Origin: JADGRB01 sp036267635
GTDB taxonomy: Bacteria > Myxococcota_A > Polyangia > Fen-1088
Length of the DNA: 64,000 bases
NCBI GenBank assembly: GCA_036267635.1
Contig: DATAVR010000186.1
Location: forward strand, 62,001 to 126,000
Reading direction: 5' to 3'
Shown here: positions 25,679 through 35,423 of the stretch, piece by piece
Numbering within the stretch: position 1 is the first letter of the stretch
How the letters are laid out: every line of letters begins with the position of its first letter
Notes under the pieces: model-generated
Database searches by the model: none
The model's input: the letters and a program-made list of their open reading frames with translations, nothing else
Told to the model about the DNA's origin: nothing
Translations under genes and position numbers: made by a program

Positions 25679-27270
25679 AGGGCCAGGCGCTCCTCGGGCG
25701 CCGGGGTGACGAGCGGGGCGACCGGCAGGGTGACGGTGAAGGTCGATCCGCGTCCGACCACGCTCTCCACCTCGACCCGTCCCCCGTGCGCCTCGGCGAT
25801 GTGCTTGACCAGCGAGAGGCCGATGCCGCTGCCGCGCACGTTGCGGGTGCGGGCGGCGGTGGCCCGATAGAAGCGCTCGAAGATCCGGTGTTGCTCCTCG
25901 GGCGCGATGCCGGCGCCGTGATCGCTGACCGCCAGCGCGACCGCGCCCGGCGCGCGCCGCAACTTGACCGAGACCTCGCCGCCGTCGCCGCCGTACTTCA
26001 CGGCGTTGTCGACCAGGTTGAGCAGCACCAGCGTCATCGCGTCTTCGTCCATCCGCACCGGGGGGAGGCGCGGCTCGATTTCCGTCTTCAGCCGCAGTTT
26101 CTCCTTTTCCAAACGATGGCGGAAGACGTCGAGCGCGCGCTCCACCACCTCCTCGAGGCGCCCCTCGGCGAAGCTGTAGCTGGCCTTGCCCCGCTCGAGC
26201 CGCGCGAAGTCGAGCACGTTGTCGATGAGGTGCGCCAGCCGCTCCGACTCGCGGGTGATGATCCCGCCGTACTCTCGGGTCATCGCCTCGCCTTTGTGTT
26301 TCCCGGTCGCCAGGAGCTCGCCGAACATCCGGATCAACGACAGCGGCGTCTTCAGCTCGTGCGAGACGTTGGCGATGAAGTCGCTCTTCATCTGCGAGGC
26401 ACGCTGCTCCGCCCGCACCGACAGCCAGACGACCCCCAGCCCGAGCGCGATGATCACCGTCGAGACGGGGACCAGCAGGACGCCGAGGATGCGCTCGGTC
26501 TCGGCCTGCGCGCGCAGCTCGGCCACGTTGCGCGGCGTGATCTGGATGCGCCAGGCATAGAGCGTCTTGCCGAACGCGGCCTCGTACTGGAACGGCGTCG
26601 TCGGCTGCGGCTCGCCGTAGACCGCGCGCGCCACCTCGTCGAGGATGACCACCCGGCGTTTGCCGGTCACTACGTCCATCTCGTCGGGGATCCACTCCTT
26701 GGCGATGAGCGTCAGATCCAGCTTGGCGGCCACGTAGTAGTCGTTGCCGTCGGCGGTCTTCTTGGCCGCGTAGGCGATGAGGACCGACTTCCCCTCGAAC
26801 AGCTGGTGCAGGTGGCGAAAGTTGCCCGGCTGGTCGGGGGTCCAGGGCTGCAGCGACTTCCACTCGAGCCCGCGCACGTAGCTCTGCCAGCGGTCCATCT
26901 CGCGCCGCTTCCGCCCGGCGTCGGGCGTCGGGTAGAGCGAGCGGATCTTGAGCCCCGCGTCGAGCAGCGCCACCGACTCGACGCCGGGCGGCAGATCGAC
27001 GTGCGCCGGCGGATCGGCCGAGGTGTCAGCCCACTCCACCGCGTCAAACAGCTCGCCGTCAGCCTTGTCGATGCGGTCTTGCACCTGCTCGATGAGGAGG
27101 TTGGCGAGCTGCTGGTTCCCCTCCATCAAGGAGGCCTTGCTGCGCACCGAGGCGGCCACCGCGTAGCGATAGCCGTAGTAGGCGAGCGCGATCGCGGCCC
27201 CCACGATGGCCGGGAAGACAACCGCCAGGATCACCGGAGCCAAGGAGATGCGTGCGCCTTGCCGGGACAT
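25675..27270 (-). CDS. Sensor histidine kinase
   Basis: This 531-residue protein has a membrane helix near residues 10-35, an extracytoplasmic sensor region to about residue 280 and a second helix (ILGVLLVPVSTVIIALGLGVVWL). The HisKA domain has FIANVSHELKTPLSL with the phospho-accepting His, and the ATPase domain has NLVDNAVKYG, DHGAGIAPEEQ and GSGIGLSLVKH. There is no obvious HAMP domain. It is the first gene of a kinase-regulator-amidohydrolase operon. Only 32 bases separate it from the divergent ferredoxin gene. Confidence 0.95.
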   Translation of the reverse strand: MSRQGARISLAPVILAVVFPAIVGAAIALAYYGYRYAVAASVRSKASLMEGNQQLANLLIEQVQDRIDKADGELFDAVEWADTSADPPAHVDLPPGVESVALLDAGLKIRSLYPTPDAGRKRREMDRWQSYVRGLEWKSLQPWTPDQPGNFRHLHQLFEGKSVLIAYAAKKTADGNDYYVAAKLDLTLIAKEWIPDEMDVVTGKRRVVILDEVARAVYGEPQPTTPFQYEAAFGKTLYAWRIQITPRNVAELRAQAETERILGVLLVPVSTVIIALGLGVVWLSVRAEQRASQMKSDFIANVSHELKTPLSLIRMFGELLATGKHKGEAMTREYGGIITRESERLAHLIDNVLDFARLERGKASYSFAEGRLEEVVERALDVFRHRLEKEKLRLKTEIEPRLPPVRMDEDAMTLVLLNLVDNAVKYGGDGGEVSVKLRRAPGAVALAVSDHGAGIAPEEQHRIFERFYRATAARTRNVRGSGIGLSLVKHIAEAHGGRVEVESVVGRGSTFTVTLPVAPLVTPAPEERLAL

Positions 27271-27302
27271 CGCCGATGGCTAAGGATGGCACACTGCGGG
27301 AC

Positions 27303-27620
27303 ATGGCCAAAATCGAGCGCCACTTCTTCGTCTGTGAAAACGCGCGCCCGGTCGGCGGCAAACCCTCCTGCGGCGCGCGCGGATCGGGCGAGATCGCCAC
27401 CGCGCTGCAGGAGGGTCTCGGCCACCACCCCGAGCTGTGGGGGCGCGTCGCGGTGACCTCGACCGGCTGCCTCGGCCCCTGCTTCGAGGGGCCGACGATC
27501 GTCGTCTATCCCGAGGCCGTCTGGTACGTGGGCGTCACGCCGTCCGACGTCCCCGAGATCGTCGAGAGCCACATGCGCGGCGGGCAGCCGGTCGAGCGCC
27601 TGCGGCGCCAAGAGGATTGA
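27303..27620 (+). CDS. Thioredoxin-like 2Fe-2S ferredoxin
   Basis: This 105-residue protein has the four-Cys pattern of the thioredoxin-fold 2Fe-2S ferredoxins: HFFVCENARP, SCGARGSG, STGCLGPCFEGPTIVVYPE. It is a small cytoplasmic electron carrier, partner unknown. The ATG at 27303 (MAKIERHFFVC) is preferred over the ATG at 27252, which would lie inside the divergent kinase gene. Confidence 0.9.
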   Translation: MAKIERHFFVCENARPVGGKPSCGARGSGEIATALQEGLGHHPELWGRVAVTSTGCLGPCFEGPTIVVYPEAVWYVGVTPSDVPEIVESHMRGGQPVERLRRQED

Positions 27621-27640
27621 AACAGAAGACTGAAGCCGAG

Positions 27641-28225
27641 TTAGAGCTTGGCGGGTTCCGACTCGATCGGATCGTACGACATCTTGTGGACGCGCACCCG
27701 CCTCGGGGGCGGTGAAAAGGCCATCGTCTCGTCGGCGTCGCTCGGAATCGCCGCCGGGAGCTTGGCGACGGCCGGGCTGACCTGTTTCTTGGGGAGCACC
27801 GCGACCGCTGTCGCGCCGGGCGCGAGGTGCCCGGCCGGTTTCGCCGCGGCCGGCTTGGCGATCGCCACATGGGGAGGCGGCACCGCCGCGGGAGTCGTCG
27901 CTGCCGGCCTCGCCGCCAGCGGCGGCGTCGGAGTCGGCGGAATCGCCGTCGCTTGAGCCACCTGCGGCGCGAGGGTGACTGCCGGAGGCTGTCCACCTGC
28001 GCGAAGCGCGACCACCAGCGCGACCAGCGCCACCGCGCCGGTACCGGCCATCGCGGCGATTCGCCAGCGGGCCGCGCGGTCGATCACCGCTGTCCGCACG
28101 CCAGCCCCGGCCATCCGGACGCGGATCTGCTCGAGCAGCTCGGTTCGAACGCCCCGGATCTCGTCCCGGATCTCCTTCAGGACCTCGACTGCCAAGGCCT
28201 CGACCGCGCCGTCCGAGTCCGCCAT
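27641..28225 (-). CDS. Single-pass membrane protein sharing a SEPAKL tail with the adjacent kinase
   Basis: The 194-residue protein begins with a charged helical stretch (EVLKEIRDEIRGVRTELLEQ), probably a short coiled coil, then one membrane helix (WRIAAMAGTGAVALVALVVAL) and a long Ala/Pro-rich region. It ends ESEPAKL; the Ser/Thr kinase encoded just upstream ends DSEPAKL. Start: an AGGAGG at 28232-28237 lies 6 bases before the ATG at 28225, a better distance than for the ATG at 28231, so I use 28225. Unknown function; probably acts with the kinase. Confidence 0.72.
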   Translation of the reverse strand: MADSDGAVEALAVEVLKEIRDEIRGVRTELLEQIRVRMAGAGVRTAVIDRAARWRIAAMAGTGAVALVALVVALRAGGQPPAVTLAPQVAQATAIPPTPTPPLAARPAATTPAAVPPPHVAIAKPAAAKPAGHLAPGATAVAVLPKKQVSPAVAKLPAAIPSDADETMAFSPPPRRVRVHKMSYDPIESEPAKL

Positions 28226-28231
28226 CGCCAT

Positions 28232-28236
28232 CCTCC

Positions 28237-28237
<1 letters not shown>
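28232..28237 (-). promoter_or_regulatory. Ribosome binding site that decides the start of the SEPAKL membrane protein
   Basis: AGGAGG on the minus strand runs directly into the ATG at 28231 with no spacer but is 6 bases from the ATG at 28225. The spacing favours the second start. It overlaps the kinase stop codon. Confidence 0.7.
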
Positions 28238-29759
<1,522 letters not shown>

Positions 29760-29763
<4 letters not shown>

Positions 29764-30287
29764 GAGGCCTCCCCATGGTAACCGACCCGGGGGGTGCGGG
29801 CCGGAATTTTTGTGATTCCGGAGGGGGCCGGTTTCCGCAGCAGGATCTCCACCCGTCCACGACGAACCAGGTCCGGAAGGCGGCCCACGCGCGAAAATCC
29901 CAACTTGCGGTAGAAACGCAGGGCGGCGCCGTTCTTCCCGTCGGTCGACACGTAGAGCCACCGGCGCGCCTCGAACGTACGCGCCGCGACCTGCCCGACG
30001 AGGGCCCGCCCGAGCCCCTGCCCGCTCGCCTCGGGCCGGACGGCCAGGAGCGCGATGAACCCGCCGAGCAGCACGCCGTCGTCGACCACGGCGACACCGA
30101 GCGGCGCCCCGCGCGGTTGCCTGCGGACCACCCACACCGCGCGTGCCCGCGCCTTGCGGGCCAGGTAGCGGCCGAGCGCCGCGGCCTGATACCCGAGCCC
30201 CCGCCAGGGCTCGATCGCCGCGATCCAGCGCGCCTGCGCACGGGCCAGCGCGGGCGTGGGGCGCGAGAAGCGAAGACCCCCGGGCAT
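29760..30287 (-). CDS. GNAT-family N-acetyltransferase
   Basis: This 175-residue protein has the GNAT acetyl-CoA site ALLAVRPEASGQGLGRALV and a final FYRKLGFSRVG. The substrate (protein, small molecule or antibiotic) cannot be told. It is coupled by ATGA overlap to the Ser/Thr kinase and follows the polysaccharide deacetylase after only 3 bases. Confidence 0.9.
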
Positions 30288-30290
30288 CGG

Positions 30291-31097
30291 CTAGGGCGCC
30301 GGACCGGCGGGCGCGGGCGCGCTCGTCTGCTGGGCCTCGAGCGCGGTCCCGGGCGCCCCTGCCCCTTCGCGCATCAACGCGGAGAGGGGGACCAAGTGGA
30401 ATCCCCGCTCGCGCAGCCCCCGCAGGATCGCCGGGAGCGCCTCGTGCGTCTTCCAGCCGCGCCCGTTGATGTGAAAGATGATGATCGACCCCGACCGGGC
30501 CTGCCCGAGAACGGCGCGGATCATGGCGGCGGTGGTGGTCTTGGCGCTCGGATCGCCGGAGACGACATCCCAGGTCACCGTCGGCAACCTTCGCTCGTGC
30601 ACGAGCTCGAGCAGCCGCCGGTTCCAGTCGCCGAACGGCGGACGAAAAGCGACCGAGTGCCGGCCGTAGCGCCCGAGCGCCGCTTCGGTCTGGTCGATCT
30701 CTTCATCGACCCGCGCGGTCGGCAGCTTGGTCATGTGCGGGTGATCGTAGGAGTGATCGCCGAACTCGATCAGCGGATCGCCGGTGAGGTCGCCCATCGC
30801 CTCGGGGTGGGTGTCGACCCAGCGGCCGGAGACGAAGATCGTCGCCGGCACCTGCTCGCGCTTGAGGATGTCGAAGACGTCGCGGTCGAACCCGTACCAC
30901 CCCTTCTTGGTGGCGCAGGCGTCGAAGGTGATGGCCACCGCCGGCTCGCGGGTGGCGACGCGGGAGATCGGGCGAGAGAGCGGCCGAGCCGGGCCGGCCG
31001 AAACCGGCAGGGCCGCGCCGGGAGCGGGCGGAGCCGCGGCCGGCAGCGACGCGCCTCGAAACGCCAGCCACAGCAGGAACAGCGCGGCGCGTGCCAT
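30291..31097 (-). CDS. Polysaccharide deacetylase (NodB/CE4 type), exported
   Basis: The 268-residue protein has a signal peptide and the NodB motifs: AITFDAC (motif 1), GDHSYDHPHM (motif 2, metal His pair) and RPPFGDWN (motif 3). Motif 1 normally reads TFDD; here the second, metal-binding Asp is Ala, a variant known in some relatives. It probably removes acetyl groups from a cell-wall or capsular sugar polymer in the periplasm. Its ATG shares one base with the rimI stop codon. Confidence 0.88.
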   Translation of the reverse strand: MARAALFLLWLAFRGASLPAAAPPAPGAALPVSAGPARPLSRPISRVATREPAVAITFDACATKKGWYGFDRDVFDILKREQVPATIFVSGRWVDTHPEAMGDLTGDPLIEFGDHSYDHPHMTKLPTARVDEEIDQTEAALGRYGRHSVAFRPPFGDWNRRLLELVHERRLPTVTWDVVSGDPSAKTTTAAMIRAVLGQARSGSIIIFHINGRGWKTHEALPAILRGLRERGFHLVPLSALMREGAGAPGTALEAQQTSAPAPAGPAP

Positions 31098-31567
31098 CAG
31101 GTCAGGTCCAGCAGCATGACGATCGCGTCCTCCTGGTCCTCGGCATAATAGTTCGGGCGGACGCCCACCGGCCTGAAGGCGAACCGGCGGTAGAGCCGCA
31201 GCGCCGCCGCGTTCGAGCGGCGCACCTCGAGCGTGACGATCCGGCAGTCCTGCTGGCGGCCGAACTCGATGATGTGGGCCAGCAGGCGCGAGGCGTGGCC
31301 GGCGCGCCGGGCCAGCGGGTGCGTCGCCAGGTTCAAGAGGTGAATCTCGTCGGCCACCAGCCAGTAGTTGCCGAAGGCGACCACAAACCCCTGGGAGGCG
31401 TCGCGCACCACGTCGACGTGGGCCCAGTCGCGCACCATCTCCTCGGTGAAGACTTGCGCCGACCAGGGGGAGCGAAACGAGACCCGCTCGATCTCCATGA
31501 CCGCGTCGAGATCGCCGGCCCGCATCGGCTCGATCAGGAACGGCTGCGGGGCCTTGCTGACCGCCAT
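31097..31567 (-). CDS. rimI: Ribosomal-protein-alanine N-acetyltransferase
   Basis: This 156-residue GNAT protein fits RimI: IERVSFRSPWSAQVFTEEM near the start, NLATHPLARRAGHASRLL (acetyl-CoA loop), TLEVRRSNAAALRLYRRFAF and NYYAEDQEDAIVM at the end. RimI acetylates the amino-terminus of ribosomal protein S18 (and others). The ATG at 31567 is used because the frame upstream only shadows engB. Stop and start codons overlap by one base on both sides. Confidence 0.9.
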   Translation of the reverse strand: MAVSKAPQPFLIEPMRAGDLDAVMEIERVSFRSPWSAQVFTEEMVRDWAHVDVVRDASQGFVVAFGNYWLVADEIHLLNLATHPLARRAGHASRLLAHIIEFGRQQDCRIVTLEVRRSNAAALRLYRRFAFRPVGVRPNYYAEDQEDAIVMLLDLT

Positions 31568-32217
31568 CAGGACCCTTCGGCGTTGGCGGGTTGTGCGTCG
31601 CCTCGCGCGGCCGCCGCTTCGAAAATCGCGCTCCAGAGCGTGACCAGCCCCTCGCCGCTCTCGCTGGAAACGAGGATCGGCGCGCGGCGGCCGAACAGCT
31701 TGCGGCCGCGTTCTTTCAGGAGCCCGCGTTCGGTCGCCGAGAGCTTGTCGACCTTGGTGAACACCACCTGCGCGGGGACGTTCTCCGTCCCCAGCCATTC
31801 ATAAAGCTGGCGCTCCTCGTCCTCGAGCCCGCGGCGGGCGTCGACCAGGATGACGAACAGCGCCAACGATTTGCGACGGCGCGTGTACCCCTCGATGAGC
31901 GGCTGCCAGGAGTTGCGCTCGGTGCGGGCGACCTTCGCGTAGCCGTAGCCCGGCAGGTCGATGAGCCGGAGCTCGCCGATTGGCGCGCCCCGGCCGAGCC
32001 GCAGCGCGAACATCACCAGGCCGCGTGTCCGACCGGGTGTCTTCGAGGTGCGCGCCAGGCTGCGCCGGCCGGCCAGCCGGTTGAGCAGCGTCGACTTGCC
32101 GACGTTCGAGCGCCCGGCGATGGCGATCTCCGGCGCCGCGTCGGCGGGCAGACCGCCGAGATCGCGCGCCTCGGCGATGAAGGCGGCCTCCGTCACGTCG
32201 GGGATCGTGAATGGCAC
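31567..32217 (-). CDS. engB: Ribosome-biogenesis GTPase EngB (YsxC/YihA)
   Basis: The 216-residue GTPase has IAGRSNVGKSTLLNRL (P-loop, G1), KTPGRTRGLVMF (G2), LIDLPGYGYAKV (G3), VFTKVDKL (G4) and LVSSESGEG (G5). It is needed for assembly of the large ribosomal subunit. It leads a six-gene operon running to 27641, so this housekeeping gene probably carries the promoter for the kinase and deacetylase behind it. Divergent from coaE. Confidence 0.97.
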   Translation of the reverse strand: MPFTIPDVTEAAFIAEARDLGGLPADAAPEIAIAGRSNVGKSTLLNRLAGRRSLARTSKTPGRTRGLVMFALRLGRGAPIGELRLIDLPGYGYAKVARTERNSWQPLIEGYTRRRKSLALFVILVDARRGLEDEERQLYEWLGTENVPAQVVFTKVDKLSATERGLLKERGRKLFGRRAPILVSSESGEGLVTLWSAIFEAAAARGDAQPANAEGS

Positions 32218-32243
32218 GGCCTCCTAGGGTAGCATTCCTGCTC

Positions 32244-32864
32244 GTGGCGCGCGGTTTTCCGGGGAGTCTGAAGGTCGTCGGCCTCACCGGCGGAATCGGG
32301 AGCGGAAAGTCGACCGTGGCCGGTCTGTTCGCCGCGCGGGGGATCCCGGTCGTCGACGCCGACGTGCTGGCGCGCGAGGTGGTGGCCCCGGGCGGCCCGG
32401 CCCACGCCGACGTCGCCGCGGCCTGGCCGGCGGTGATCGCCGCCGACGGGACGGTCGACCGCAAACGCCTGGGCGACGTCGTTTTCTCCGACCCAGCCGC
32501 GCGCGCGCGGCTGGAGGCGATGCTGCATCCACGCATCGCCGCCGCGGCCGAGGCGCGGCTGTCGGCGCTGGCGGCCGAGGGGCACCGGCTGGCGCTCTAT
32601 GAGGCCGCGCTGCTGGTCGAGAGCGGCCGCTGGCGCGACTTCGACGGCCTCATCGTCGTGACCGCCTCGCCCGAGACGCAGATCGCCCGGGCGATCTCGC
32701 GCGACGGCCTCAGCCGTGCGCAGGCCGAGGCGCGGGCGCACGCGCAGCTGCCGACCGAGGAGAAGGTTCGCGTCGCCACCCACCTCGTCGACAACGACGG
32801 CGCGCTCGCCGTGACCGAGGCGCAGATCGAGGAGATCCTCGAGGACCTGGCGAGGCTACGTTAG
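32244..32864 (+). CDS. coaE: Dephospho-CoA kinase
   Basis: This 206-residue protein performs the last step of coenzyme A synthesis. It has the P-loop VGLTGGIGSGKSTVAGLFA, VVDADVLAREVV and EAALLVESG. The GTG at 32244 (VARGFPGSLKVVGL) gives the usual family length of about 206. The ATG at 32211 would place 11 extra residues across the start of divergent engB. The end overlaps the convergent EAL gene by 9 bases. Confidence 0.92.
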   Translation: MARGFPGSLKVVGLTGGIGSGKSTVAGLFAARGIPVVDADVLAREVVAPGGPAHADVAAAWPAVIAADGTVDRKRLGDVVFSDPAARARLEAMLHPRIAAAAEARLSALAAEGHRLALYEAALLVESGRWRDFDGLIVVTASPETQIARAISRDGLSRAQAEARAHAQLPTEEKVRVATHLVDNDGALAVTEAQIEEILEDLARLR

Positions 32865-34067
32865 GTTGGGCTCGGGATAGCCGCGGCCGGGGCGGGCGAA
32901 CAGATACCCCTGACAGAGATCACCGCCGAGCGAGATCAGCGAATCGCGCTCGGCCGTCGTCTCGATCCCCTCGGCGACCAGCTCGATCTTGAGCTCGGTG
33001 CAGAGCGCGATGATGGATCGCACCAGCTTCTGCTTGACCGCCGAGCTGTCGATCCCGCGGATGAGCGACATGTCGACCTTGACCACCTCGGGCTCGAGCT
33101 GCGCGAAGCTGGTGAGGCCGGCGTAGCCGGCGCCGAGATCGTCGATGGCGATCCGGTAGCCGAGCGCGCGCAGCCGCGTCACCCGCGATTGCAGCTCGTG
33201 GATCCGATCGAGCGCGGCCCGCTCGGTGATCTCCAGGACCACCTGGCTGGCGTAGGGGGTGAGCGCGCCGTCGTCGGCGTAGAGCTCGTCGTCCTCGAGG
33301 TCGGCCGGGTGCAGGTTGACGAACAGGTGGGCCGGTGGCGGCGAGTCGTGCAGGGTACGCGCGACGTGCTGGCGGATGATCCGCCCCAGCTCCGCGGCCC
33401 GGCCCAGCCGCTCGGCCGCGTCGAAGAAGTCGAGCGGGCTGCGCAGCGTCGGCTCATCGGTGCGCAGCAGCGTCTCGTAGGCGAAGATGCTGCGGCCCGA
33501 CCATGAAATGATGGGCTGCGCGGCGACCCAGAGCTTGTCGATTCCCGAGGCGAACCGCGCCTCGAGGCCGGCCCGATCGCCGATCGGCTTCCCCTCCAGC
33601 TCCCGCACGGCCGCCGCCTCGCGCCGGACGCGCGCCAGCTTGTGCACCCGCACCGCCCGCGCCACCACGTCGAGCATCGCATCGGGCGCGATCGGCTTCA
33701 CCAGATAGCGGAACGCGCCATATTCGATGGCCGCCATCGCGCTCTCCAGCGCCGGGCTGCCGGTCATGAAGATCATCGGCACGTCGAGGTCGGTCTCCCG
33801 GATGACCCGCAGGAGGGCCAGGCCGTCCATGTCGGGCATCGCGATGTCGCTGACGATCGCGTCGAAGGGATGGACCTTGGCCAGCGCCGCCGCCTCTTGC
33901 CCGTCGTGCGCGACCCTGACCTTGTAGCCGGCGGCGGTCAGCGCGCGCGCATAGCCACGGGCGGTCACCGGCTCGTCATCGACGACCAGCACCTCCGCCG
34001 CAGTCTGGTCTTGGTTCGCGGCGGCCCCGTGGCCGTTCACTTCGGCCACGGTCACTTTACCCTGCAT
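32856..34067 (-). CDS. Response regulator with EAL (c-di-GMP phosphodiesterase) output domain
   Basis: This 403-residue protein has a receiver domain (VLVVDDEPVTARGYARAL, Asp in DAIVSDIAMPDMDG, Lys in YLVKPIAP) and, from about residue 175, an EAL-type domain. The motif that names the family reads ETLLR rather than EALLR, keeping the catalytic Glu; NLHPADL, LEITERAAL, DDLGAGYAG, VKVDMSLI and VAEGIET follow. Metal-binding residues look present, so phosphodiesterase activity is likely but the substitutions leave doubt. A PilZ protein lies about 10 kb away. Its own histidine kinase is not in the window. Confidence 0.9.
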   Translation of the reverse strand: MQGKVTVAEVNGHGAAANQDQTAAEVLVVDDEPVTARGYARALTAAGYKVRVAHDGQEAAALAKVHPFDAIVSDIAMPDMDGLALLRVIRETDLDVPMIFMTGSPALESAMAAIEYGAFRYLVKPIAPDAMLDVVARAVRVHKLARVRREAAAVRELEGKPIGDRAGLEARFASGIDKLWVAAQPIISWSGRSIFAYETLLRTDEPTLRSPLDFFDAAERLGRAAELGRIIRQHVARTLHDSPPPAHLFVNLHPADLEDDELYADDGALTPYASQVVLEITERAALDRIHELQSRVTRLRALGYRIAIDDLGAGYAGLTSFAQLEPEVVKVDMSLIRGIDSSAVKQKLVRSIIALCTELKIELVAEGIETTAERDSLISLGGDLCQGYLFARPGRGYPEPNLT

Positions 34068-34100
34068 CCCCCGGTTAATCGGCAGCCGGAGGCGTGTGCT

Positions 34101-35309
34101 TTAACGATTGTCGGAACGACCTTTGGCGACCATCGCGCTCGTGCGCAGACGCAGCCCGTTGAGACGGATGAATCCACCGGCGTCGCGCTGATCGTAGGCG
34201 CCCTGATCGTCCTCGAAGGTGACGATGTCGTTGCGGTAGAGCGAGCGCGGCGAGCTGCGCCCGATCAGCGTGGCGCTCCCCTTGTAGAGGCGCAGCCGCG
34301 CCACGCCGGTCACGGGCTCGTTGACGGCGTCGACCAGCTTCTGGAGCGCCTCACGCTCGGGCGAGAACCAGAAGCCGCGGTAGGCGAGCGTGGCGTACTC
34401 GACCGAGAGGCTGTCGCGCAGCCGCATCGCCTCGCGATCCATGGTCAGCGAGGCGACCCCCCGGTGGGCCTTGTGCAGCAGCGTGCCGCCCGGGGTCTCG
34501 TAGACGCCGCGGCTCTTCATGCCGACGAAACGGTCCTCGACCACGTCGGCGCGGCCGACGCCGTGCTCGCCGGCGATGGCGTTCAGCTCGGTGAGCAGCG
34601 CCGCCGGCCCCAGCACCACCCCGTCGACGGAGACGGGCGACCCCTTCTCGAAGGCGATGGCGACCTCGCGGGGCTGGTCGGGCGCCTTGCGCGGATCGGC
34701 CGTGCGCTGGAACATCTCCGCCGGCGGCTCCGCGTCGGGATCCTCCAAAATGCCCCCCTCGTAGCTGGTGTGCAGCAGGTTGCGGTCGATCGAGTACGGC
34801 TTGGAGGCGGTCGCCTCGACCGGGATCTGCTTGGCCGCCGCGAAGGCGATCAGCTCGGAGCGTGACTTGAAGTCCCATTCGCGCCAGGGGGCGATGATCT
34901 TGATCGACGGGTTGAACCAGTAGGCGCCGAGCTCGAAGCGGACCTGGTCGTTTCCCTTGCCGGTCGAGCCGTGGGCGATGGCGGTCGCCCCCTCGCGCGC
35001 CGCGACCTCCATCATGCCCCGCGCGATGCAGGGGCGGGCCAGCGCGGTGCCGAGGTAGTACTCCCCTTCGTAGACGGCGCCGGCGCGGACGGCCGGGAAG
35101 ACGAAGTCGCGCACGAACTCGTCGCGCTGATCGAGCACGTGGCAGGAGACGGCGCCGGTCTTGAGCGCCTTCTTGCGCGCCCCCTCCAGATCTTCGCCCT
35201 GCCCGACGTCCGAGCAGAAGCCGACGATCTCGGCGTCGTACTTCTCCTTGAGCCAGACGATGGCCACCGAGGTGTCGAGTCCGCCCGAATACGCGAGAAC
35301 GATCTTCAT
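34101..35309 (-). CDS. argG: Argininosuccinate synthase
   Basis: The 402-residue enzyme joins citrulline and aspartate using ATP. Hallmarks are LAYSGGLDTSVAIVWL (ATP pyrophosphatase site), FCSDVGQGEDLEGARKKAL, YYLGTALARPCIARGM, AHGSTGKGNDQVRFE and YSIDRNLLHTSYEGGILEDP. It is the typical length. It lies on the same strand as argD-argF, but a divergent and an unrelated gene separate them. Confidence 0.97.
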   Translation of the reverse strand: MKIVLAYSGGLDTSVAIVWLKEKYDAEIVGFCSDVGQGEDLEGARKKALKTGAVSCHVLDQRDEFVRDFVFPAVRAGAVYEGEYYLGTALARPCIARGMMEVAAREGATAIAHGSTGKGNDQVRFELGAYWFNPSIKIIAPWREWDFKSRSELIAFAAAKQIPVEATASKPYSIDRNLLHTSYEGGILEDPDAEPPAEMFQRTADPRKAPDQPREVAIAFEKGSPVSVDGVVLGPAALLTELNAIAGEHGVGRADVVEDRFVGMKSRGVYETPGGTLLHKAHRGVASLTMDREAMRLRDSLSVEYATLAYRGFWFSPEREALQKLVDAVNEPVTGVARLRLYKGSATLIGRSSPRSLYRNDIVTFEDDQGAYDQRDAGGFIRLNGLRLRTSAMVAKGRSDNR

Positions 35310-35423
35310 GGCGTTCGACTATCACATTCGCCCGGGCTTTTGCACGCGACGCGCGGCGACGCGACGAAAATCGGAGACCGGCGCACGCGACCGGGCGTAC
35401 GCGGCCAACCGGGGCGGACGCGG

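Noticed and set aside
31568..31798. An upstream extension of rimI
   Set aside because: The extra residues are antisense-like shadow of engB in another frame; the ATG at 31567 gives the normal family start.
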